Positions 13,301-25,235 of a stretch of DNA of 64,000 bases are shown one piece after another; position 1 is the first letter of the stretch, and each line of letters opens with the position of its first letter. The DNA is from Bagarius yarrelli. Its lineage: Eukaryota; Chordata; Actinopteri; Siluriformes; Sisoridae. The DNA is taken from positions 3,507,195-3,571,194 of the forward strand of contig VCAZ01000022.1 of the NCBI GenBank assembly GCA_005784505.1, read 5' to 3'. The notes beneath the pieces are model-generated. The model saw only the letters and a list, made by a program, of their open reading frames with translations. It searched no databases and was not told where the DNA came from. The translations under genes and the position numbers were made by a program.

Positions 13301-15132
13301 CAGGTGACGTTATGGAACAGAAGTCATGCTGGTATACAAACTGAAAACCCATCTTTTAATTCCAACACTGTGATGGAAGAGCTTAGAATATTAAAGAAAC
13401 TCAATTAATTGTGTATTCTTATTTGGCTTATTGTAGCCCTAATACAAAATAATGTTCTTTTACTATCAACAGTGGCGTACCGTGGGACTTTAGTCGTAGG
13501 ATATTTGTAAGCAACTGTAAGCAACATCTATATTATATGGCACTCGGAGCCTTGATGTTTAAGGGCTGAGTTCAGGAGCTGTTTAGATTTTGACAGATTT
13601 ATTGTGCTCTGTGCTAAGTTAGCTGGTAGCCATTGGTGGCGCTCATAAATGCAATAATTGAAACCGTGCCCAAAAGCATTCGGTACTGAATCCAGATTAG
13701 GTGAAGGTCATGATTTCTCAATTATTTCTTTGGTGTAGCGGTGCCGGTAACTGTGGCTGTCATTCACTCTTCATTGAGTTTTACTTTAATACCCTGGAAA
13801 TTGCCAATAAACATTGAGGGGCAGCACTGGGCATGTGTCTAGACCCAGAGGACGGGCTGTCAGTAAACATCAATATTTGGCTAATGATTCTGTCGCTAAT
13901 ACTTCATTACAACTCAAATGTGACGTCTTTCAATTTAAAGGCAATTCCTACAAAACTAATTACAAATTTATTATTGTTTAGAAATTAATTCAAATTGAAA
14001 GAATTGATTAAAACAAAATTTTTATTTGGACGGCCCAACCACTGACTATCACAGAGCCTAAGATACAGTACACAGGTCTAAACTGTAATTAAAGTGTAAT
14101 AAGAAAGCAGCACTCCAAATCTCGTTTCTTTTCCAATTTAGGCCTCACTTCACCCTTCACTTTAATAACAGAGTCACTGCAGCCCAATAACGATGTGTAA
14201 TAGGAGAGTTCCTGTCAATATTAGTCTACACCTCCTCCTGCTGTGTGAGGAATTCACTTACGGCCAGGCTGGTGATTGAAATCTGCTGATTTTGAAGGGT
14301 TCCTGTATTCCATCATTCTCGTCAAACGAGTCCCTCACAGATTTGCCCTTTTCACTTCATTCTTGTATGTAGGAGTGGCAGTATTGTGTTCCGCCACCAC
14401 ATTTTGCCATGCAACTCGGTGACACTGCACATCGAGCCTGAAAAGCCTACAAAAATATTCCCTGACAATGCTGTTTATTACACCGAGGGCAATGCACCAG
14501 CATCTGGCTTGTGATGAGCGCTAAAGGTGTTCTGCACATCTGGAATATAATAAATGCTGCATTATAATAAATGTAGATCGATGTTTACTTCGGATGCCTG
14601 GTTTTTGTAAACACAAATCTGGCTTTGTTATCGATAGTTTTTAAATATTAGCTTGATATTATTGTGTTGGTATCAAGTACAAACTGTAGATACTGGAACT
14701 GTCTGCTATTTAGACTATATAACTATAGTTTAACTATAAAACTATAAAAAATCTGGAAAGCACACCGATGCTCCCACTCATAAGTTGCATAAAAGCACCT
14801 GCTTACACAACTGCACTCGATTATAGAGTGTCCAGTTGTAGAAACTAAATTATTTATTATCATCATCATCATTTTCCAGTGTCACCCAGATGGGGACGGG
14901 TTCCATTTTGAGTCTGGTTCTTCTTAAGGTTTGTTCGTCGCAGTCGAAATCCGGCTTGCTTATTTTAGATAAATCGAAATTTCCTTTAGCATAAACAACT
15001 TTTAAAAAAAAAGAAATAACATAATTTTTACATAATTGCATTTAAATAAAATAAAAATCGAATTGAACAGAATTACCAATAGCTAGGTAGCTAGGATAGT
15101 GTCATATTGTTTTTGCTATCTCTAGTTTATGT

Positions 15133-15329
15133 AGGTAATTGGTGGCTCATGGTTAAGGTGTTGGACTACCAACCCTTAGATTGTGGGTTCGTTTTCCAGC
15201 TCCACCAAACCACCACTGCTGGGCCCCTGAGCAAGGCCCTTAACACTAAATTGCTCAACTGTATAAATGAGATAAATGTAAGTCACTCTGGATAAGGGCG
15301 TCTGCCAAATACTGTAAATGTAAATGTAA
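15133..15329 (+). repeat. SINE-like repeat, family A, full length, sense orientation
   Basis: Best forward copy: head TGGTGGCTCATGGTTAAGGT, B-box-like GTGGGTTCGTTTTCC, middle GGGCCCCTGAGCAAGGCCCT, tail CTCTGGATAAGGGCGTCTGC followed by TAAATGTAAATGTAA. Confidence 0.75.
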
Positions 15330-15518
15330 CCCAAACGTAAACTTCCTGACTTCCTGCCAAAAAAATTCAGATTGCTGTAATTATATATTTATTGACTGGC
15401 CATCTATAAACACTAAAACAACAATTTCATGCTTTGCTGTCACTTGAGTGGTGATTTGCTGTCGGAACTCAGAGCCCGTCTCTGAGTAGACACATTCGCA
15501 GGGGTGCCTCGTGTTGAG

Positions 15519-16210
15519 CCAATTACCACTATGTTTTAACTCAAACTGTCAAAGAAAATAATACACTTTTTAACCAAATAAAGATTCTTGAGTCCTTGAG
15601 TAAGATATCCCATTAAAACCGAATGCTGACCCCTTGTTTGAAAAAAAATTCTTATATAAGCCTATTCACCTTCTGCTCTCTCACACAAATCGAGGCCTTG
15701 TTTCACTCTGTGGACTTTCTGTGATATTTTCGACACAACAATGCGTAAGTTCCCTTCTTTTTTGTTTTGTGAGTGTTACATATGCATATATATTTTTAGT
15801 GCTTAAAAGATCACCTATTTAGTTTATTCTTCTTAATGATTCAGGTTACTTTGACACACAGCTGCTACTTTGCTACTTTGCTACTCATTTTTTACGAGCT
15901 TATTATGTTCAAAGAATCACGACCAGTGGTACCCAATTAAATTTCCTTTCTTATCTCTAGAGAACGTAGAGAGTACATCAGACGAATGTGGCGTTCTCAG
16001 CCTCCATTTTGGTCAAACGGGTTCGTTGGACCTCACCTCCACCACCAATCTCCACCAATGCCATCACCGTTGTTTTTTTTTTTCTGACGAATTCATCATC
16101 CAGTCTGATTCCTCCCTCTCCTCCTATCTGCCTCAAGGCCGACGATGATGATGTTATTTCACTTAATTAGCGTATGGGGCTTTCCAATAAACCTGTTTCC
16201 ACTCTGTACC
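15519..16210 (+). other. Candidate short transcription unit, unknown product
   Basis: Signals occur in the right order and spacing: CCAAT (15519-15523), TATATAAG (15653-15660), ATG (15741) immediately before a strong donor C|GTAAGT (15745), a 216-base intron with a good pyrimidine run and acceptor TTATCTCTAG|AG (15960), an open exon, AATAAA (16186-16191), and a GT-rich stretch after it. The spliced frame gives a 63-residue product starting MQNVESTSDE and ending at TGA 16146-16148. The next AG (15962) gives another frame starting MQRREYIRRMW that meets a T11 run and stops. No homology recognised. A solo LTR with its own TATA and AATAAA is the main alternative. Confidence 0.3.
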
Positions 16211-17573
16211 ACCGTGTCTGTGTTTTCTTGATTTTGTATTACAACTAGACTACTTTATTTTTGCACACACACACTTCTATGATTAGTTATATTTTGGTAA
16301 AACTTTTGATAGCACACCATCATGTTTTTTTCCCTACATCATATTTAGCTCACTCTTATTTCTTCTTTTTAGTGCTACTCCTAATATGTATATTTTATAA
16401 TTAGCTATTAATTAATCATTATCATACTAGGTCTTTCTCCTGCACAATTTTTAAGCATCATGAAATTTGACCTAAAGTTTTCAAGTATTTAAAAACTTTT
16501 TAACCTCGACATGTTCTTGTATAAGAATCAATCGCTTTCGTTCGTTTTTGTTAGTTTCTTGTGTTTTTTTTTTAAAAGACTGTATCTTTCCTGCTTACAT
16601 CGTGCACCTTCTTTAGCCGTTTTCTCATTTTACCCCGGATATTGGGTTTAAATTCCGCATCACTTAAAGAACCTTTTGGATGATAAGTACATCCCAGTAT
16701 CCCAGTGTTGATGTAATAGATCAGCTCTTTTCCACCTGATCCAAATAATCAGAGATAAGCTAATGTGGGAAAAACACCTGTGTGCGTGCGTGTGTGTAAG
16801 TGGGTTCGATGTGCCGCTTGACGTGTCATGTGACGGGCTGAAAATAATGGCCTACGCTGTTCCGTGTGGTGAGAAAGAGACACTTAACACTCCAGCAGAG
16901 ACACGGGGGCAAAGCGGTTTCGGGCCATGTTGAATTCAGCCAGGAGAAGGAGAGAGGACTGAGATACAAGCCAGGCATAGAACAAAAAGAGTGCTGTTGA
17001 GAATACATCCTCTCAAAAACACCAGGCTTGGGGTCACATTCAGTTCAGGGGACGGAAACAAGTCACAAGTACCTATTTTTTTTCATCTAACGAGAGAATC
17101 ACGTGGAATTTACATGTACTGTAAGCTTTAATAAATGAAACATCATCTGAACGGTTAGCTCACAAGCCTGAACTTGAGTCTGGTCCATTTCAATAATCAA
17201 TGTAGGGTAAAACTGCCGACTATAACGTAAAGACGGTATACGTTGTTCTGCAGCCACTTTTAAAGACTGAGTGATTTTTCTTTTTTTAATTATCTATAGT
17301 GTTATTTCTGTTCCATCATCTTGAAATCTGCGGCTTTTTAAAATTCTTGAGTTGACGCAAGATATTTTCTATATTTTATTCTACAAAAATAACACACTTT
17401 AATCATCTTTTGCAATCTTTACCATGGTTTTCAAAAGCTTCCATCTTTTTCTGTTATATCACATGTACTTGTTTATATTAGCAGTAAAGTTTCTCACAGT
17501 GGATCAAAACAACGCATCTAAAAAGTGGTGACACACCCTAAATAGGACACCCATTATCATATGACAGGCCTAC

Positions 17574-17596
17574 ACACACACACACACACACACACA
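17574..17596. repeat. (CA)n microsatellite
   Basis: About eleven CA units. Confidence 0.9.
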
Positions 17597-17875
17597 TGCA
17601 CAGGTTCACACCTAGGGGCAATTTGAAGTATCCAATACACCAATAAGTATATCTTTTGGTGCAAAAGGTATCTAAAGGTCAGGATTCAGCCATGAAGTGA
17701 AAGCAATTAGAAAAAAATCTATCATTTTAGAGAAAAAAGTGGTTTTTTCCAGTGACAAACTTGCAAATGAGCGGGAAAACGAAACAGAGAAAGAATGTGT
17801 TAGAAACGAAATAACACTGCGCCGTAAAAACCTATTCTCCCTTACTGACAGGCGAGCGAGTCACGAGGCCACAGG

Positions 17876-17879
<4 letters not shown>

Positions 17880-17924
<45 letters not shown>

Positions 17925-17943
17925 CACATACACCACACACACA
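17880..17943. repeat. (CA)n microsatellite
   Basis: About 60 bases of CA with a CGCA and a TACACC interruption. Confidence 0.9.
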
Positions 17944-18288
17944 TGCATACACTTCAAATGAGCTCTGTCACTCTAGTTTGTTATCTTCCATTGGACATTC
18001 ATGAACTTAAGAACTCCAGTCTCTCTTTCAGACAGAAAGTGCTGGAACACTAAGAGCCTATCATAGCGATGACTAACCCAGGGTTATTTTTAAACACAAT
18101 ATTACCTATCGTAAAGTTTCTCTAAAAGGTATCTTGGGTTAATATCGGGATCAATGCTTTTATCTGGTGAAATAGAAGGTGCAAGACAGCCAAAACTTAG
18201 GGATGAGGATGAGACCCAAACAGATGGGGTCCAGCTGCACTCCGCAAGATCTTCCTAAGAACTTTGTCCAGTTTGACAAGCCTTTATC

Positions 18289-18850
<562 letters not shown>

Positions 18851-18984
18851 TGAAATGTCTACAGACATTCTAGGTCCACAGTGGTTTAGGGTAGTGTAGA
18901 GCGATACTATTGTAACCGCTCATTATGTGAGTTGACATGTAGAGCAAGGAGAGCGAATAGTCGATTTAAATCAATCAGTATATC

Positions 18985-19001
18985 AGTATATATATGGTGT
19001 A

Positions 19002-19082
<81 letters not shown>
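18985..19082. repeat. (TA)n then (GA)n microsatellite
   Basis: A TATA-type run of about 50 bases passes directly into about 26 bases of GA. Confidence 0.95.
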
Positions 19083-19354
19083 GTAATATATATTCAAACC
19101 TAAATTCATATATTACCATGACCCAGTCAATGAGGCATTTAAACGTAAAGGTTACCTCTAGCTGGGAGAAGCATAATATTTAAATGTCGTACAAATACTG
19201 ACAGGAAAAAGTGAAAGTTCATGTGCCTATTAGTCCATATGAAAGAAGATCCTTACTGCCCTACTGACTCAAAACAAGCTTCTCCAGAGGCTATGGAACT
19301 CAAGGACGCAGGTAAACAGTAAAAAGTTTCTTTGTAGAAACATAAAAGGTATAC

Positions 19355-19606
19355 CTTTTTGGTAGCCTGTGACAGGGACCTCCTGCTGGGTTTGGGTATC
19401 TCGCGACTGGTTGGCAGTTTGGACACAGAGTTGTTCTCCTGCTTGCTGGGAGGTAGTGGATGGGAGGGAGAAATAGCTGATGGATTGACTCGCACTGCCA
19501 TGTCCTCTGTGCAGGTAAGGCGCAGGCTGCGCAGATACTCATCTGTCTCACGGTCCACCACCAGCAGCCGGGTTTCATGCTCTATCGCCTTGATTCTCTG
19601 AACCAC
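19355..19606 (-). CDS. nherf1: NHERF exon 2 (end of PDZ1 and Ser/Pro-rich linker)
   Basis: 84 codons: VVQRIKAIEHETRLLVVDRE, then TDEYLRSLRLTCTEDMAVR and a Ser/Pro/Lys-rich linker ending SQATKK. Acceptor TTTAAG|G lacks a strong pyrimidine run; donor AAG|GTATAC. Confidence 0.92.
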
Positions 19607-20184
19607 CTTAAATAATAACAAAACAGAAGAACCAATAGAAACGTCAAAAATGGCTTCCATCTAAAAAGAAGCTTAAAAATGCTCCAGGATAAATCAGTTA
19701 TCGAATTTGAAAAGAAGACTAAATAAATGAATATTCTCATTGTAATAGATGTCATATTTCTGTTTTTGATATCATTTTTTTTTGTTGTTGTACTAAAACG
19801 AATAGCTAACGTTTTGCCATAACTTGCAGTCACCTCCATCTATAGCTGCAGTATATATAAGAGGCCTCTTGAGAAATAGACCATCATCAAAGCACTGGTC
19901 CTGCTGCCTGCCTCTAAATAGCATTCAAACTCTCTGCTTTCATTGTTGTATTGAACCAGTGATGAAGAACAGACACACATGCAGCTCTTTTAAGTACCAG
20001 CTTGAGACCGCCAGATATCCCGAGCCATTTTGACTGAACCAGCAATTCGTTTGATTAACTATGTTGATTTAAGATGATCATCATCATCGTGGGCTTGGAA
20101 CTGAGCGTAAGTCATATTTCAGGAGGGTCATATTTGTGATGTGTAAACCACCATGAACGAAGACTTGTTGATAAGTCGATTTTA

Positions 20185-20224
<40 letters not shown>

Positions 20225-22708
20225 CTGCCAATAAAGCCATAACAAAACCATTGAGAAAAAAATATTTTATTAAAATGATGTTTTAAGTTTGTAAATATAT
20301 TTATATAAAATAATTATAACCCTATCACAATATATACACATATACAATATATATCAGTGTGACTCATATTGGCCAAACCCTAACAGCAAGCAAGATATAC
20401 TCACTTTAAGAATACTAACAAGTCTCAATGCAGTAATGTAATAAGAGTAAATACACACACACACACACACACACACACGCACGCACTGGAGTTTCTATGC
20501 TTGCTCTCCACATGTCAATGTCTCCAGTTTCCTCTCACCTCCCAAAACATTCTAGAAGATGGACTGGCTAATCTAAATTGCATTGTAATTGTAAAATGTG
20601 TGTATAGTCTGTATTCCAATGTTGATTCCAGCCTTATGTCCAGTGTTTATCCACCATGGAAAAAGCAGTAACGGAAGATGAATGAGTGAGTGAATGAATA
20701 ATCGCAGTGTTAGTTTATGAAATGCCTCCAGAAGAGTGGGAGCAGGCAACCTTGATGAGCTTTTGAAATTTTAAGCAAGCTGTTTCTTGTAGTGGAAAAA
20801 GCTGTAATACATTAACATTTACAGTATTTGGGCGACACCTTTATCCAGAGCCACTTACATTCATCTCTTTTATACAACTGAGCAATTAGGGGTTAAGGGC
20901 CTTGCTCAAGGGCCCACAGTGGTGGCTTGGTGGTGCTGGGAATCAAACCCTGGTGCTCTACCACTTCCCCTATCGCTTAATACTGTAAATTAGTATTAGG
21001 TTGGGTTTAGGCTTAGGGTCAGGGTAAGGGGTTAGGGTTTCAAGTTAGGGTAAATGTTTAGGGTTAGGGTAAGGGTTAGTATTTGTGGTTATAAAAAGGG
21101 TTTAGCATTGGGTTTAGGGTTTAAAGCTAAAGGTTAGAGTAAGTGTTTAGAGTTGGGTAAGGGTTAGGGTTAAGGTAAAGGTTTTAGGGTTGGAATTAGG
21201 TGTTAGGGTAAAGGGTTTAGGGTAAGGGTTGGGTTAATAAGGGTTGTTGAGGTGTAAAGGGAGGGTTAGGGTTTGGGTGGGCAAAGGGTGGGTTTAGGTT
21301 AGGGTCAAAGGGTTTTAGGGTTGGGTTGGTAAGGTGGGTAGCAAGAAGGTTGGAAGGGTTATGTTAAGGAAAGGGTTTAGGGTTGAAATTAGGGGTTAGG
21401 GAAAGGGTTTAGGGTTGGCATAAGGGGTTAGGGTAAATGATTAGGGTTAGGGTTAGTGTAACGGGTTTGGGGTTGGAATTGGGTGTTATAGGGAATGGTG
21501 AGGGTTGGAATAAGGGGTTAGGGAAGGGGTTAGGGTAAATGTTTAGGATTATGGTTAGGGTAAAGGGTTTAGGGTTTTAGGGTTTGGCATTAGGGTAAAT
21601 TAGGGGGTTAGAGGGTAGTGTAACGGGTTGAGTTAGGTTGGGGGTTTGGAAAAGGGTTTTAGGGTTGGTGGGAAAGGGTTTAAGGGTTTTGCAGTTAGGG
21701 GTTAGGGTTAGAAAAAGGGGTTTAGGGTTGGAAATTAGGGAGGGAATTGAAAAGGGTTAGGGTTAGGGTAAATATTTAGAGTCATGGTTAGGGGAAAGGG
21801 TTTAGGGTTGGAGTTAGGTAAAGGGTTTAGGGTTACAGTTAGGGGTTAGGGTTTAAAGGGTTTAGGGTTAGGGTTAAATATTAGGGGTTAGATGCAGGGG
21901 TTAGGGAAAGGGTTAGGGTAAATATTTAGAGTCATGGTTAGGGGAAAGGGTTTAGGGTTGGAGTTAGGTAAAGGGTTTAGGGTTACAGTTAGGGGTTAGG
22001 TAAAGGGTTTAGGGTTAGATGCAGGGGTTAGGGAAATGGTTTAGGGTTGGAATTAGGGATTGGGAAAGGGTTAGGGTAAATGTTTAGGGTTATGGTTAGG
22101 GTAAAGGGTTGGAGTTAGGGGTTAGGTAGAGGGTTCAGGGTTGGAGTTAGGGGTTAGGGTAAATGTTTAAGATTAGGGTTAGTGGTTAGTGTACAGTACA
22201 GTAATTAAAGTAGAGATGTACGATGTAAGATGTGGGGAGAATTACAGACAACATTTCTTGCATCGTTTTGGTTTAAAGTCTATAGAATAAATAAATGTAA
22301 CACCTTTTTATAGGTTTACACAATAAACAGTAAATATTCAGATGTACACAAAAACACATGATGTATTAATATGTGGTTAAAAAAAAGTTTTACTCTTATT
22401 TCTTTTAAAATAAAACATTTTTTGATTGTAAAGTAAGATTAACTGGGATGTATATAAACTGTGTGTGTGTGTGTGTGTGTTTGAGTGTATAGGCTGCTTA
22501 CTTGCTGATGGGTTTCTCGGTCCACATTCTCCCCGTTCACCTCCACCACTCGGTCTCCTGCGCGCAGTCCGGACGCCTCGGCGGGAGAACCGGGTTCTAC
22601 TTTACGGATGAACTGGCCGCTTTTTCCCTTTTCTCCATGCAGGTGAAAGCCGTATCCATTCTCCCCTTTACTCATGCAGCACAGCCGCGGTTTCAGCTCG
22701 CTCGCCAT
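19355..22708 (-). CDS. nherf1: NHERF PDZ scaffold, exons 1-2 (PDZ1 and linker); gene continues leftward
   Basis: Na+/H+ exchange regulatory cofactor: a cytosolic scaffold that binds C-terminal tails of transporters and receptors through PDZ domains and links them to ezrin. Exons 22708-22502 and 19606-19355 give 153 residues. PDZ1 spans about 8-87, with the carboxylate loop GYGF at 18-21, VEPGSPAE, AGDRVVEVNGENV, helix B starting at His67 (ETHQQ) and RLLVVDRETDE. The start is fixed by an in-frame TGA two codons upstream (22712-22714). Exon 2 ends with a good donor, so the gene goes on; PDZ2 and the ezrin-binding tail were not found. Exon 1 looks like NHERF1, exon 2 (VVQRIKAIE, RLTCTEDMA) like NHERF2. 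Position next to rab37 favours NHERF1 (slc9a3r1). Confidence 0.9.
20186..20222. repeat. (TA)n microsatellite
   Basis: Alternating TA with one GTA interruption. Confidence 0.9.
20452..20484. repeat. (CA)n microsatellite
   Basis: CA run ending CACGCACGCACT. Confidence 0.9.
20490..20700 (+). repeat. Repeat family B, degraded
   Basis: Keeps CCAGTTTCCTCTCACCTCCC, TCTAAATTGC and the ending AAGATGAATGAGTGAG of family B. Confidence 0.45.
20811..20968 (-). repeat. SINE-like repeat, family A
   Basis: ACATTTACAGTATTTGGGCG, CAACTGAGCAATTAGGGGTT, GGCTTGGTGGTGCTGGGAAT and the expected head in reverse order. Confidence 0.7.
20992..22185. repeat. Degenerate telomere-like array (TTAGGG and TTTAGGG)
   Basis: About 1.2 kb of GGGTTAGGG, GGGTTTAGGG and GGGTAAAGGG units with TTGGAATTAGG spacers. 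The plus strand is the G-rich one. A longer unit containing AAATATTTAGAGTCATGG recurs at about 21763 and 21921, showing higher-order duplication. It lies wholly within NHERF intron 1. Confidence 0.92.
22458..22482. repeat. (GT)n microsatellite
   Basis: GT run about 20 bases inside NHERF intron 1 from the exon 1 donor. Confidence 0.85.
22502..22708 (-). CDS. nherf1: NHERF exon 1 (start codon, first two thirds of PDZ1)
   Basis: 69 codons from MASELKPRLCCMSKGENGYG to NVDRETHQQ, donor CAA|GTAAGC in phase 0. A CA/TG microsatellite sits about 20 bases into the intron. Confidence 0.95.
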
Positions 22709-23345
22709 TCTTCACGCTTCAGCATCCAAAAAAAAAAGAAAAAAAAAAGAAGTCCACGCGCGAATATTACCGGGTTTAATCGGTAACTAACCCCGCAGAC
22801 ACTCAGCCCTGAAGCCGCGTGCTACAAATGCACATTATCTCCAATCAGATGGGTTGTTTTTTTTTTTGCAGAGCTCATAAGGCGCAAAAAAGACGGATCA
22901 GTTGTTGACGATCCGATCAGCACTTTTTTTGCGCAAACCCGTGTGTGTGTCTGTTTGTGCACCATCCATCTGCCCTGCGATTTTTTTTTATCCTCCAAGA
23001 ACTGAAACAAATGCAACGTTTTAGATGCCGTAGTTTATCAGTTGCATGTCAGCTTCAGTGATAAGCAGCATTTGGGTCCCTGGGTTACATCCTGACAGCA
23101 AAGAGCAACAGGCGATATCTCTGCAAAGGCTACCAGCGCTGTGTGCGTGCGCGCGCGCGCATTTGCATGTGTGTGTGTGTGTGTGTGTGTACAACCCACT
23201 CTCCACTTCTGCGTCAGAGAAAGTGCAGAACCCCAGCGAAGACATTGGACAACAAGTTTTCGGAGTTCTACCACCTTCTGGAAATATAATTGCGCGTGTA
23301 ACACCGCCCCCCCCCCCCCCCCACACCCACACCCTCCACCCTCTT
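22709..23345 (-). promoter_or_regulatory. Likely NHERF 5' UTR and promoter region
   Basis: Upstream of the NHERF start: A-rich 5' UTR, CpG-enriched stretches, an alternating GC/GT tract with an embedded octamer ATTTGCAT (23161-23168), and a C16 run followed by C-triplets (23308-23342), which is a G-run on the gene's sense strand. No TATA box recognised. Confidence 0.4.
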
Positions 23346-23561
23346 AGAAGAAGCTGTTTATGTGTGTTGGTTAAATCAACTGATTTTTTTTTTTTTTGGC
23401 ATAAACTTGACAAAAATAACAAAACAAACAAACAAATGAATTTCATATAACAAAAACCTGACAGCGTATTAAAGGTCTTACACAATCGCGGGCACTGAGG
23501 AATACAGATACAAGGCAGTGCTGCCACCTAGCGGCTAACTGTAAATTTAAAAAAAGTTTGA

Positions 23562-23800
23562 AACACGGTGACACTGTTGCCTCACAGCAAGAAGGTTCTG
23601 GGTTTGATTCCCGGGTAAAAACATATATGTTAGTTTGATTGCTGATTCTAAATTGCCCATAGGAGTGAGTGTGAGCTGTCCAGGGTTGTACCCCTTCTGC
23701 CTGTCACCCTCATCATAGACGGCTGGGATAGACTCCAGCAGATCCCTGTGACCCTGCATTCAGGGAATAAGCGGGTGTAGAAGAGGAATGAAAGCTGCAA
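23562..23800 (+). repeat. Repeat family B, internally shortened
   Basis: GACACTGTTGCCTCACAGCA, GGGTTTGATTCCCGGG (B-box-like), CTAAATTGCCCATAGGAGTG, GGCTGGGATAGACTCCAGCA, GGGAATAAGCGGGTGTAGAA. Confidence 0.75.
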
Positions 23801-24372
23801 ACATCTGCAGTGGTGCCCATCCTTTTTTTGTGCCAGGGACCAGGTTCATACATGAATATTTGCCCGTGAACCGGGTAAAAGCCACAGGGGTTTCAATAAC
23901 TAACTTCTTTCTCAGTTTATAGTATCTAACCTAAATGTAATGACTAATGGACTTATTTCCTTGCACAATAGACAGTACAGTGGAGTGGATTATCTCAGCA
24001 TAGTAACTGACCCAAATCTGAGACACACCTTGATAAAGTACAGTGAGTACAGTGTGATCCTAAATACACACACACACACACGCACACAGTCTTGGCTGCC
24101 CCAAGATCTACGACTGTACCAGCTGTGTTCACTGACTACCGTACAGACAGAGCTGCACTTTTTCACTGAATGCAATTTTTACTAAATCTAAATCCCTAAT
24201 TTTAACTCCTGTTTAGAAAAAAAACTGCCCCACCCACTGGGGGAACACATGGAGAGCTGCACAATAGCTGCACAGTACATACACACCTTTTATAAGTAAT
24301 ATGTACATTTTTTCTGTATATACTTATATCACATTCATGAGGATAAAAGGAATTAAATGGCTACTGTAAAGC

Positions 24373-24374
24373 CC

Positions 24375-24443
<69 letters not shown>
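24373..24443. repeat. (TATC)n microsatellite
   Basis: Uninterrupted TATC units ending in TATATATTAG. Confidence 0.95.
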
Positions 24444-24639
24444 ATATTAGTTTTATATAAACTTGCTATGTTTTCTGCAAGTTGTAGTTATTGATCTTGG
24501 CCGTTAGAGGGCGAGCGTATTCAATACAGATCAAATTACTGACTGGCTCTTGGAATTAGATTCTAACATAAATCATTTTTAAATTTGCACAATACATATT
24601 TAAGGTTTATATTTAACCATAAGAGCCATTGAGGTTAAA

Positions 24640-24975
24640 GAATGATGACTATATGGCACTCAGCCATAGACAAACATGGAAGCACACAGTTTTCTAGGAC
24701 GTCTCTATATACTGGGGCATTAAGATTGTTTTTTTTCACTGGAACTAAGAGACCCAAACACTGTTCCATTATGACAATGTTTCTGTATAGAAAGTCTTTA
24801 AGCTCAATGAGGAAATAATGCATTATGGAAAAACATCCTGTCCTGACCTTTAACCTCCTAAAAACCTATAGGATGAATTAAATAGGAAGATTCCCCCAGC
24901 TACAGCCCATAATTTTCAGAAGTGTCGAGGTTTTTATAGGAGAGAGACTAAATATTAAATAGAATGTTTAGAAAA
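24640..24975. mobile_element. Non-autonomous DNA transposon remnant, family C
   Basis: ACTGTTCCATTATGACAATG, GTCTCTATATACTGGGGCAT and GCCCCAGCTACAGCCC-like words recur in the copies near 30.9, 48.1 and 51.2 kb. Ends are eroded. Confidence 0.5.
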
Positions 24976-25235
24976 TGTACATAAATGTTATGTTTTAATA
25001 CTTTTGTTCGATCAAACAAAAAATCAGTGGTCCTACCTGTTCCAATAAACTGTCCAATTTGGGTGATGCTCTGCTCACACTCCGGTTCTTATGCTGTTGT
25101 AATTCATCCACTGTTACATTACTAAGGTGTATTATGCATTCCGAGGCCCCTTTCCTGCTCTCTACTGTTGTGAGAAAAATTTTGATCAATCTTTTAACCA
25201 ACTACCCTAAATTACCACACATAATTCTGTACTAG

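Larger units (their letters stand above)
19607..22501 (-). other. NHERF intron 1
   Basis: 2.9 kb between coding exons 1 and 2, bounded by GTAAGC and TTTAAG. It carries an AT repeat (20186-20220), a CA repeat (20452-20480), a degraded family B element, a family A element, and a 1.2 kb telomere-like array that makes up over a third of it. Confidence 0.85.

Noticed and set aside
23046..23527. Open frames of 134 and 168 residues over the NHERF upstream region
   Set aside because: They run through GT, C16 and T runs, lack splice or family support, and overlap each other on both strands.
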